From Bacilli bacterium (GTDB lineage: Bacteria > Bacillota_I > Bacilli_A > RFN20 > CAG-826): a stretch of DNA of 21,541 bases. Within the stretch, counting starts at the first letter, position 1; the number at the start of each line of letters is the position of its first letter. The position numbers and the translations under genes were made by a program. Shown piece by piece: positions 15,447 to 21,541 of this stretch. The stretch is from the NCBI GenBank assembly GCA_017551465.1, contig JAFZLN010000129.1, forward strand, positions 1 through 21,541. The letters run 5' to 3'. Under the pieces are notes generated by a model, which had not been told where the DNA came from, searched no databases, and worked only from the letters and a program-made list of their open reading frames with translations.

Positions 15447-15659
15447 ATGAAAAAAGGTGTCCATCCAGAATACCATCGTTGCACAGTCACATGCATCTCC
15501 TGTGGTAACACATTCGAAACAGGTTCCACATTAAAAGAAATCAAGGTTGATACATGCGCTAACTGCCACCCATACTACACTGGCAAACAAAGATTCGTTC
15601 AATCCGATGGTCGTGTCGATCGTTTCAACCGTAAATATGGCTTAAACGAAAAGAAATAA
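15447..15659 (+). CDS. rpmE: Ribosomal protein L31, zinc-binding type
   Basis: This is a component of the large ribosomal subunit. The 70-residue protein matches L31: MKKGVHPEYHRCTV, CGNTFETGS, CANCHPYYTGKQRF and DGRVDRFNRKYGL. Two Cys pairs (C16/C19 and C37/C40) form the zinc site, so this is the C+ paralogue and not the zinc-free form used in zinc starvation. ATG 15447 is chosen because aaggag lies 9 nt upstream and it gives the family length; the longer in-frame ATG at 15360 would add an atypical extension. It is monocistronic and ends at a strong terminator whose exact copy recurs at 16499-16532. Confidence 0.96.
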   Translation: MKKGVHPEYHRCTVTCISCGNTFETGSTLKEIKVDTCANCHPYYTGKQRFVQSDGRVDRFNRKYGLNEKK

Positions 15660-15677
15660 TTAAGTATCAAGATTAAA

Positions 15678-15711
15678 AAAGCAAAGCCCCGAACAACATC
15701 GGGGCTTTTTT
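15678..15711. terminator. rpmE terminator, copy 1 of a 34-bp direct repeat
   Basis: aaagccccga and tcggggcttt form a perfect 10-bp stem around acaaca, with A and T runs on the two sides, so it works in both directions. All 34 bases recur at 16499-16532 in the same orientation. Confidence 0.9.
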
Positions 15712-15716
15712 CTTTC

Positions 15717-16178
15717 TTATAAGAGCACTAATGAAACACTTCTTCCTAGAGCTTTAAATAACTTGTTTATTTTAGCAACCGTTGGATTGCCAACACCTCT
15801 TTCAATTCTTGAAATGTCGCCTTGGTTAATATGGGATTTCTTGGATAGTTCGGTTTGTGTAACGTTCATCTCATCTCTTGTTTTTGCCAATAGGAAGCCA
15901 ATTTGTTTAGCTAGTGGTGTTTCTTCAAACCCAACAACTTCGCCATCATCGTAAATGCTTGTTGCGTCAAAATCTAGTTCATCATTCCAAATGACTGCAA
16001 AGCCTGTTAAATCAAGATGACCACTTTCAAACAATTTACGATTTTTTCGTAATTCTTCTAACTGTGGATATTTCTCAAACATTTGAGACATATCATATCT
16101 AATAATTTTTCCGTCTTGGAATGTCATTTCTAATGTAACATCTTCCAAGAATCTAACTTTTAACGCCATGTAATGCAT
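15717..16178 (-). CDS. DUF2442-HTH fusion antitoxin
   Basis: This 153-residue protein has two parts. Residues about 4-80 match DUF2442 (LEMTFQDGKIIRYDMS, LFESGHLDLTGFAVIWNDELDFDATSIY). Residues about 95-150 form a Cro/C1-type HTH (VTQTELSKKSHINQGDISRIERGVGNPTVAKINKLFKALG). DUF2442 proteins commonly accompany DUF4160 proteins in toxin-antitoxin pairs, and here the DNA-binding repressor is in the same chain. The start follows the toxin stop by 1 nt, with aaagggg in the 3' end of the toxin gene, so translation is coupled. The order is toxin first, antitoxin second, as in HigBA. It likely neutralises the DUF4160 protein and represses the operon. That role is by family and position. Confidence 0.82.
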   Translation of the reverse strand: MHYMALKVRFLEDVTLEMTFQDGKIIRYDMSQMFEKYPQLEELRKNRKLFESGHLDLTGFAVIWNDELDFDATSIYDDGEVVGFEETPLAKQIGFLLAKTRDEMNVTQTELSKKSHINQGDISRIERGVGNPTVAKINKLFKALGRSVSLVLL

Positions 16179-16179
16179 A

Positions 16180-16434
16180 CTAGTCTAACCCCTTTAACTT
16201 AACGTATTTTTCGGTTTGCCACATTTCAAGCAATTCTTTCTGATATTTTAGCACAAATTCTTTAACCATTTTCTTGGCTCTAGATGGGAAACTACCTTCG
16301 TATATCTCACCAGTTGATATATAGAATGCCGCCGCCTCATTACCATATGTGGCATGAATATGTGGTGGATTATGTTCCTTGTTTTTAAGATGCATGGTTA
16401 TGTAAATTCCGTAAAAAATACTGATTGTTGGCAT
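16180..16434 (-). CDS. DUF4160 family putative toxin
   Basis: This is an 84-residue protein of the DUF4160 family: MPTISIFYGIYITMHLKNKEHNPPHIHATYGNE is split across its conserved blocks FYGI, HNPPHIHA and YGNEAAAF, followed by GSFPSRAKKMVKEFVLKYQKELLEMW. The HNPPHIHA histidines are the family hallmark. Members are found with DUF2442 antitoxins and are presumed toxins; the biochemical target is not established to my knowledge. ATG 16434 is chosen because the family normally begins MPTI and agagaa lies upstream; the longer in-frame start at 16479 adds an atypical 15 residues. It is the first gene of the pair, with the antitoxin directly after it. Confidence 0.82.
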   Translation of the reverse strand: MPTISIFYGIYITMHLKNKEHNPPHIHATYGNEAAAFYISTGEIYEGSFPSRAKKMVKEFVLKYQKELLEMWQTEKYVKLKGLD

Positions 16435-16498
16435 ATTGATGGTTCTCTTTTCAATATAATAATATGGGATATACACCATAATATCAATAGTTTTAGAT

Positions 16499-16532
16499 AA
16501 AGCAAAGCCCCGAACAACATCGGGGCTTTTTT
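16499..16532. terminator. Terminator, copy 2 of the 34-bp direct repeat
   Basis: This is identical to 15678-15711 over 34 bases, including the loop, which is not needed for termination. On the minus strand it would end the transcript of the VWA lipoprotein gene. Confidence 0.88.
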
Positions 16533-16589
16533 GATAATTGATGGCTGTGGAGAAACAAACAAGAAATTGCCATCAAATTACGCATGTAA

Positions 16590-18059
16590 TTAATTGTCTA
16601 ATTGTTGTGTTTTGGAGACCATTGATTTGAAGTCATCTCTATACTTGTCGCTGACATATTCATCGTTCATTCTTTCTAATAAGTGAGCGAATGAAGAGTC
16701 ACCTTTATATTTAGAGTCGGTTAATGTTAAGACATATTCAGCAACATAACCAGCGAAATCAAAGTCACCTCTTCTAGAAACACCAAGACTTGCTTTAGTG
16801 TTAACCACTTCTTTATTCGCTTGTGTTTCTGGATCTTTATATCTGAGTGTTGTTTTGAAGAAGAAACCTTCTGGGTTTTCATTCTTGAGTTCTAATTCAT
16901 ATAAGGCGACAGTAGTGTGATCAGACATGATTTCACCAGCATCTTTCTTATTATCTTCAAATTCTTCATTACTCATTTGTCTTGTTTCATAACCAAGTAA
17001 ACGATATGACGTAACAGCATTAGAGAATTCAACTTGGCACTTTGCATCTTTAGCGACGACAAATAAGGATTTACCTAATTCTTCTTCGAAGACTTTCACA
17101 GCTTCTAATTCATCATCAATATAGTAAGCGTTACCGTTACCATTATCCGCGAGAGTGTAAAGTGTATTGTTATTATTGCTTCTATAACCACAGCAAGTGA
17201 GGTAAACACCATCCGCTGCTTTTTGTTTAATTAAGTCTGTTAATTCAGTGCCGGAGACTTTACCAACGTTGAAGTCACCATCAGTAAGAAGGACTACTCT
17301 ATTGTTACCACCATTAATGAAGTATTTATAAGCAATTCTATAGGCTTTTTCGATACCATCTTCGCCATATGTACTGCCACGAGATTCTAAACCATCGACA
17401 ACACTGTTTAATTTGTTCTTTTGCTTTCCAGTTAAACCTTCACACTCAATCTTGCCAGTGGAGGCATAAGAGACGATAGAAACGACATCATCATTTCCTA
17501 AGTTATCAACAAGGGTATGAAGTGATTTCTTAACTAAGCCAAAGACTGAAGACATGGAACCACTTTTATCAACAAGGATAACGATATTGTTTTTAACATT
17601 TTCTGTAATCGCAGGTTTAGCTTTCACAACCACACTCGCTAAATAGTGTTCGTTATTCCATGGGCATGTATCTAATTCTAATTTGGTTACTAATGCATCA
17701 TCTGTGTCATTCACATAACCGTAAGAGAAATAGTTAAGCATTTCTTCAATGCGAGCGTTGTATTTTGCGTTATATAAACTTCTCTCATTAATTGCTTGTC
17801 TAACGATAGAGTAGGAGAAGGAAGAACTTGTTAAAGAGACATTGCTTGTTTTGTTTTCTTCCGATACTTCCACGAATGGGCTTTCAACAACATCACTACG
17901 ATAATCGAATTCTTGTTCTTGCGTATAACCCGCTGGAGTATTTGAATTGTTTCCCTTTGGATTATAGTAGCCGCCATATCCTCCATAGCCGGCGCTGTTG
18001 CAACTTGCTAGTGTCACTGATAATAATCCAAGAAATAAGTATTTAATTTTTGCTTTCAT
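16590..18059 (-). CDS. YfbK-like von Willebrand factor A lipoprotein
   Basis: This 489-residue surface lipoprotein has a signal peptide with lipobox LASC and the acylated cysteine at residue 20, followed by a Gly/Tyr-rich linker (GYGGYGGYYNPKGN). A vWF-A N-terminal domain follows (SFSYSIVRQAINERSLYNA, EEMLNYFSYGY), then the VWA domain with an intact MIDAS, DKSGS (D164, S166, S168) and LLTDGDFNVG. A C-terminal YfbK/DUF3520-type domain completes it. The order matches YfbK-type proteins. MIDAS-bearing VWA domains bind protein partners through a divalent metal; the partner here is unknown. A perfect aggagg precedes the start by 10 nt. It is monocistronic and convergent with rpmE across the toxin-antitoxin cassette. 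Confidence 0.87.
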   Translation of the reverse strand: MKAKIKYLFLGLLSVTLASCNSAGYGGYGGYYNPKGNNSNTPAGYTQEQEFDYRSDVVESPFVEVSEENKTSNVSLTSSSFSYSIVRQAINERSLYNAKYNARIEEMLNYFSYGYVNDTDDALVTKLELDTCPWNNEHYLASVVVKAKPAITENVKNNIVILVDKSGSMSSVFGLVKKSLHTLVDNLGNDDVVSIVSYASTGKIECEGLTGKQKNKLNSVVDGLESRGSTYGEDGIEKAYRIAYKYFINGGNNRVVLLTDGDFNVGKVSGTELTDLIKQKAADGVYLTCCGYRSNNNNTLYTLADNGNGNAYYIDDELEAVKVFEEELGKSLFVVAKDAKCQVEFSNAVTSYRLLGYETRQMSNEEFEDNKKDAGEIMSDHTTVALYELELKNENPEGFFFKTTLRYKDPETQANKEVVNTKASLGVSRRGDFDFAGYVAEYVLTLTDSKYKGDSSFAHLLERMNDEYVSDKYRDDFKSMVSKTQQLDN

Positions 18060-18184
18060 GTTTGGATGACCTCCTACTAATTAGACGAGGAAAAATAACG
18101 CAACTGCTAAACTATTTAAATGTTTTTTTCTAACACTGTAATAAATTATTTTTAACAAAAATATGCGTTCAAACGTTTTAAACG

Positions 18185-18201
18185 CCTACTTGAAAAGTAG
18201 G
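18185..18201. promoter_or_regulatory. Perfect hairpin or operator upstream of the EamA promoter
   Basis: cctactt and aagtagg pair perfectly (7 bp, 3-nt loop), ending just before the -35 box. A gcgtt/aacgc inverted repeat lies next to it on the left (about 18164-18185). Together they look like regulator sites for the EamA-arcA-arcB unit. Confidence 0.4.
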
Positions 18202-18204
18202 GGG

Positions 18205-18232
18205 TTGTCGCAAAATTATAAAATGCTATTAT
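18205..18232 (+). promoter_or_regulatory. Promoter of the EamA-arcA-arcB operon
   Basis: TTGTCG (18205-18210), a 16-bp spacer and TATTAT (18227-18232), with the extended -10 element TGC. Transcription would begin near 18239, only about 7 nt before the ATG. Confidence 0.5.
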
Positions 18233-18245
18233 ATTGTCCGGTCCT

Positions 18246-19211
18246 ATGAAAAGAACAAAACCTATTGCCTTTATTACATTACTCATCGTTGTCGCCTTAT
18301 GGGGTGTGGCGCCTGTCATCTCCAAATCGATTTTTGATAATAAAGTTTATTCTCCTGGTATCCTTATTGCCTTACGTGGTTTGTTCTCAATTATTGCGAT
18401 GGCTATCATCATTAATAAAGGATTTAAAAAAGTTAATAAATCTTATCTTATTTGCATACCTGCGGGCATCATACTTGCCGCTGCTTATATCTTCCAATTT
18501 GTAGGATTAAAGTATACCGTCCCTTCTAAAAATACTTTCTTAGAAAATATCTCATGTATCACTATTCCAATTTTCATGTTTATTTTCGTTAGAGAAAAAC
18601 CAACATGGTATAGCGTTGTATCCGCATTAATCTGTGTGATTGGTTCTTTATTCTTAGTGGGCAATGGCTTTAACTTCTTAGAATTCTTTGGAAGTGGTGA
18701 TTTAAGAGGCGATGGTTTATCTGCGATTGGTGGTTTATTCTTTGGTCTAGATATCGCTTTTACTAAAGTGTTCTGCAAAGACAAAGATCCATTATTATAT
18801 GTTTTCTTCCAATTGGTAATCTTAACAGTTATAGCCACTGGCTATTCACTTATCTTTGAAACATATGTCTTTGAAGACTTCTCTATTTCATTTGAAATCT
18901 TAGATATCTTGCAAGTTATCTTCTTAGGCGTTATTTGCACAGCAGTATGCTGGGTCGCTAGAGCGTGGGCGATGAAGTCTATCGACGCAGTTACAGTCAG
19001 CTTATTAGTCCCATTATCTGCAGTTATTGCTAGTGTGTTATCTATCTGCTTAAAGTTAGAAAACTTCACTTGGAACTTATTAATTGGTGGTGTAATTATC
19101 CTCTTATCCATTGCGGTTTCCGCAATATTTGATTATCGTAAAGAGTGTCAAAGTAAGAAACATAGTATAGAGGAGGAAACTCAACATGAAGAATGTCAAA
19201 GTCAACTCTGA
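18246..19211 (+). CDS. EamA/DMT superfamily transporter
   Basis: This 321-residue membrane carrier shows about ten hydrophobic helices in two EamA repeats. The first repeat opens with FITLLIVVALWGVAPVISKSIF, and the second includes GLSAIGGLFFGLDIAFTKVF and AVCWVARAWAMKSIDAVTVSLLVPLSAVIASVLS. The Lys/Glu/Gln-rich C-terminal tail is cytoplasmic. DMT-family carriers export or exchange small metabolites such as amino acids. I chose ATG 18246 over TTG 18234. No Shine-Dalgarno site is present and the -10 box is very close, so the mRNA looks leaderless. The last 26 nt overlap the start of arcA. This coupling suggests transport of arginine, citrulline or ornithine, but that is inference; no classical ArcD-type antiporter is in the window. 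Confidence 0.85.
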   Translation: MKRTKPIAFITLLIVVALWGVAPVISKSIFDNKVYSPGILIALRGLFSIIAMAIIINKGFKKVNKSYLICIPAGIILAAAYIFQFVGLKYTVPSKNTFLENISCITIPIFMFIFVREKPTWYSVVSALICVIGSLFLVGNGFNFLEFFGSGDLRGDGLSAIGGLFFGLDIAFTKVFCKDKDPLLYVFFQLVILTVIATGYSLIFETYVFEDFSISFEILDILQVIFLGVICTAVCWVARAWAMKSIDAVTVSLLVPLSAVIASVLSICLKLENFTWNLLIGGVIILLSIAVSAIFDYRKECQSKKHSIEEETQHEECQSQL

Positions 19212-20409
19212 GATTGGTTGTTTAAAAGTGGTGCTTCTTCACGAACCAGGTGATGAACTCCATAATTTAACTCCTAAGAAATTAGATGACTTATTATTTG
19301 ATGATATCCCTTGGCTCCCATTAGCGAAGAAAGAACATCAAGCTTTCGCTAAGACTTTTAAAGATGCGGGAGTTAAAGTTGTCTATCTCACTGACTTAAT
19401 GACAGAAGCGTTAGATTCCTCTAACGATATTAAAAATGAATTTATTGATCAATTCATTAAAGAAGCGCATATCAAGAGTAATACTCTTAGAGAAGTTGCT
19501 ACTGATTATTTAAAAGGCTTTAAAGATAATAAAGAATTAGTGCTTAAAACAATCGCTGGTATTAAAAAGAGTGAACTACCTAACTATCAAGTTAAATCGC
19601 TCGCTGATCATGTTGATGAATATCCATTCGTCACTGATCCAATGCCAAACTTATATTTTACTCGTGACCCATTTGCCTCAATTGGTAATGGTGTTTCACT
19701 TAATAAGATGTATTCCATTACTAGAAGTAGAGAAACAATCTTTGGTGAATATATCTTTAAATATCATCCAACATATAAAACCACACCTTTATATTATTCC
19801 CGTTATGAAGACGTTAATATTGAAGGTGGAGATATCATGGTTCTTAATAACCACGTTCTAGTTGTTGGTGTTTCTCAACGCACATGCGCAGAGGCTGTTG
19901 AACGTTTAGCAAAGAATCTCTTTTATAATAATGAAACAGATTTTGATACCGTTTTAGCGTTCACCATTCCACAAGCTAGAACATTCATGCACCTTGATAC
20001 AGTATTTACTCAAGTGGATGTTAATAAATTCGCTATTCATAAAGGCTGTTATGAAAAGTTAAAGATCTATAGAATCACTAAAGACTTTAATAACGATAAG
20101 AAAGTTAAAGTCATTGAATTAGATCAAAAACTTGAAGACGTCTTAGAATCATATATTGGCTTACCAATCACCTTAATCCCATGTGGTGGTGGAGACACCA
20201 TCAGTGCGGACCGTGAACAATGGTCAGATGGTAGTAACTTCGTCGCCATTGCTCCGGGTGAAGTCATTGCCTATGAAAGAAACGACATCACAAACGCCGC
20301 TCTTATAAAGGCGGGTATTAAAGTTCATATCATTCCTTCTAGTGAATTATCTAGAGGTAGAGGTGGACCAAGATGTATGTGTATGCCATTAGAAAGAGAG
20401 GAATTATAA
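19186..20409 (+). CDS. arcA: Arginine deiminase
   Basis: This cytoplasmic enzyme hydrolyses arginine to citrulline and ammonia, the first step of the arginine deiminase pathway. The 407-residue length is standard. All catalytic residues of the family are seen at expected places: D161 in FTRDPFA, E213 in EGGD, H269 and D271 in FMHLDTVFTQVD, and the nucleophile C397 in RGGPRCMCMPLER. A second cysteine, C399, stands where serine is common (RCMS); this is probably harmless but is a local oddity. A strong aggagg lies 9 nt upstream, inside the EamA gene, which it overlaps by 26 nt. arcB follows after 2 nt. Besides ATP production through arcB and arcC, the released ammonia can protect against acid. 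Confidence 0.96.
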   Translation: MKNVKVNSEIGCLKVVLLHEPGDELHNLTPKKLDDLLFDDIPWLPLAKKEHQAFAKTFKDAGVKVVYLTDLMTEALDSSNDIKNEFIDQFIKEAHIKSNTLREVATDYLKGFKDNKELVLKTIAGIKKSELPNYQVKSLADHVDEYPFVTDPMPNLYFTRDPFASIGNGVSLNKMYSITRSRETIFGEYIFKYHPTYKTTPLYYSRYEDVNIEGGDIMVLNNHVLVVGVSQRTCAEAVERLAKNLFYNNETDFDTVLAFTIPQARTFMHLDTVFTQVDVNKFAIHKGCYEKLKIYRITKDFNNDKKVKVIELDQKLEDVLESYIGLPITLIPCGGGDTISADREQWSDGSNFVAIAPGEVIAYERNDITNAALIKAGIKVHIIPSSELSRGRGGPRCMCMPLEREEL

Positions 20410-20411
20410 AA

Positions 20412-21407
20412 ATGAACTTATATAAAAGAAACTTATTAACTTTGTTAGATTTCACTCCTGAAGAAATCCAATACTTATTAGATTTATCTCTTTCTTTAAA
20501 AAAGAAAAAACATAATGGCGAAGCCCATGATGTTTTAAGAGGCAAGAATATTGTTCTTCTTTTTGAAAAAGATAGCACAAGAACTAGATGTGCTTTTGAA
20601 GTCGCCGCTAGTGATTTAGGTATGAACGCTGTTTACATCGGTAGCAGTGGTTCACAAATGGGTAAAAAAGAATCCATCGCCGATACCGCAAGAGTGCTAG
20701 GTAGAATGTTTGATGGTATTGAATATAGAGGCTTCAAACAAAAGACTGTTGAAGACTTAGCTAAATATTCCAAAGTGCCAACATGGAATGGCTTAACTGA
20801 AGATTATCATCCAACTCAAATCCTCGCCGACTTTATGACTATCATTGAACAAAAAGGCAAACTTAAAGGTATTAAGATGGCCTACTTAGGTGATGGTAGA
20901 TACAACATGGGTAACTCCTACTTAGTAGGGGCCGCTAAAATGGGTCTAGATTACCGTATGGTTGGACCAAAAGAATTATGGCCAAATGAAGCCTTAAGAA
21001 ATAGATGTTTAGAAATCGCTAAAGAGACCGGTGCTAAATTAACATTTACTGAAAACGTTGAAGAAGGCGTTAAAGACGCTGATGTCATTGCCACTGACGT
21101 TTGGGTTTCTATGGGCGAAGATGCTTCCGTCTGGGAAGAACGTATTAACTTATTAAAACCATACCAAGTTAATGCCCGTGTCATGTCTTTTGCGGATCCA
21201 AAGGCCATATTTATTCACTGCTTACCATCATTCCATAACCTTGAAACTAAAGTTGGTATGGAAGTTTATGAAAAGTTCGGTTTAAACGGTTTAGAAGTTA
21301 CTGAAGAAGTATTTGAAGGTCCACAATCTGTCGTATTTGATGAAGCGGAAAATAGACTCCACACCATCAAAGCGGTCATGCTCGCTACACTTAAAGAAAA
21401 TCTTTAA
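20412..21407 (+). CDS. arcB: Ornithine carbamoyltransferase (catabolic)
   Basis: This enzyme converts citrulline and phosphate to ornithine and carbamoyl phosphate in the arginine deiminase route. The 331-residue protein shows the carbamoyl-phosphate site STRTR (residues 55-59), the HPTQ motif (133-136) and the ornithine-side HCLPSFHN (269-276). The DVWVSMGED segment is typical of ornithine rather than aspartate transcarbamylases. ATG 20412 is chosen because gagagg lies upstream and the N terminus then matches the family; the in-frame ATG at 20373 would run into arcA. It is 2 nt from arcA, hence the same mRNA, and this context points to the catabolic enzyme. Putrescine carbamoyltransferase is a less likely alternative. 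Confidence 0.95.
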   Translation: MNLYKRNLLTLLDFTPEEIQYLLDLSLSLKKKKHNGEAHDVLRGKNIVLLFEKDSTRTRCAFEVAASDLGMNAVYIGSSGSQMGKKESIADTARVLGRMFDGIEYRGFKQKTVEDLAKYSKVPTWNGLTEDYHPTQILADFMTIIEQKGKLKGIKMAYLGDGRYNMGNSYLVGAAKMGLDYRMVGPKELWPNEALRNRCLEIAKETGAKLTFTENVEEGVKDADVIATDVWVSMGEDASVWEERINLLKPYQVNARVMSFADPKAIFIHCLPSFHNLETKVGMEVYEKFGLNGLEVTEEVFEGPQSVVFDEAENRLHTIKAVMLATLKENL

Positions 21408-21422
21408 TAACTAATCTAAGTT

Positions 21423-21449
21423 AAAAGGCATCGCAGTGATGCCTTTTTT
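21423..21449. terminator. Terminator after arcB
   Basis: aaaaggcatc and gatgcctttt pair perfectly around a 5-nt loop, with T and A runs on the two sides, so it can act in both directions. Confidence 0.88.
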
Positions 21450-21462
21450 GTTTGTTCTTAAA

Positions 21463-21541
21463 AACTCGCTCCGAGATTGTTAAAAATAGATTGAGAACTC
21501 GCTCCGAGATTGTTAAAATATATATGAAAACTCGCTCCGAG
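21463..21541. repeat. 33-bp tandem array, truncated by the window edge
   Basis: Two full units (21463-21495 and 21496-21528) and part of a third (21529-21541) are present. Each unit has a 23-bp constant part that includes the hairpin-forming ctcgctccgag, then a 10-bp variable part (atagattgag, tatatatgaa). The constant part is identical in every copy as far as seen. On the minus strand one frame reads as 11-residue repeats of the LGAS type that stop just before the arcB terminator, so a coding repeat cannot be excluded. The array continues beyond the window. Confidence 0.85.

Larger units (their letters stand above)
15712..16532. other. Toxin-antitoxin cassette bounded by duplicated terminators
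   Basis: The unit is 821 bp, one toxin-antitoxin operon plus one terminator copy, placed between rpmE and the VWA lipoprotein gene. The identical 34-bp ends look like the result of insertion by recombination at the terminator. No integrase or transposase gene is present, so movement would need outside help (inference). Confidence 0.4.

Noticed and set aside
15712..16498. Insertion sequence or integron cassette
   Set aside because: No transposase, integrase, terminal inverted repeats or attC-like structure is seen; only the duplicated terminator suggests insertion.
18234..18245. TTG start for the EamA transporter
   Set aside because: It lies at the predicted transcription start, and ATG 18246 gives a normal N terminus.
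21463..21541. CRISPR array
   Set aside because: The variable blocks are 10 bp and the period is 33 bp, too short for spacers, and no cas gene is in the window.

Overview
The window comes from a low-GC, AT-rich Gram-positive-type bacterium, most likely an uncultured member of the Bacilli or a Mollicutes-like lineage. The evidence is strong Shine-Dalgarno sites, lipoprotein signal peptides, T-tailed hairpin terminators, a zinc-type ribosomal protein L31 and large coiled-coil inserts in the Opp ATPases. TGA is a real stop codon here (it ends the alpha/beta hydrolase at 12326-12328) and tryptophans are TGG, so the code is standard and not the Mycoplasma code. No rRNA or tRNA gene was recognised. 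The taxonomy is inference.

Layout. (1) 1-527 has no gene but holds the promoter of an oligopeptide-uptake operon. (2) 528-7430, plus strand: oppB-oppC-oppD-oppF-oppA, with a hairpin and possibly a second promoter before oppA. (3) 7431-8030: terminators, a small very basic orphan protein on the minus strand (7616-7933), and a stretch that looks like structured RNA. (4) 8031-9098: a family 4 glycosyltransferase with an apparently leaderless mRNA. (5) 9198-10516: a two-gene module bounded by terminators, an HTH protein fused to a DUF3990-type ADP-ribosyltransferase-like domain plus an overlapping unknown partner, with a palindromic operator inside its promoter. (6) 10525-15315, minus strand: family 2 glycosyltransferase, DegV protein, membrane-anchored alpha/beta hydrolase, HTH-membrane protein and carbamate kinase (arcC). 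(7) 15447-15659: rpmE. (8) 15717-16434, minus strand: a DUF4160 / DUF2442-HTH toxin-antitoxin pair lying between two identical 34-bp terminator copies. (9) 16590-18059, minus strand: a YfbK-like von Willebrand A lipoprotein. (10) 18246-21407: an EamA transporter overlapping arcA, then arcB. (11) 21463-21541: a 33-bp-period tandem array that runs off the window end.

How the genes fit together. Opp imports peptides, which can supply arginine. ArcA, ArcB and ArcC make up the complete arginine deiminase route (arginine to citrulline to carbamoyl phosphate to ATP), although arcC sits about 7.7 kb from arcA on the other strand. The EamA carrier that overlaps arcA may move a pathway substrate or product (inference). 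The glycosyltransferases and DegV point to envelope lipid or glycan work.

The least explained parts are the HTH-ART two-gene module, the toxin-antitoxin cassette bracketed by duplicated terminators, and the 33-bp array at the right edge.
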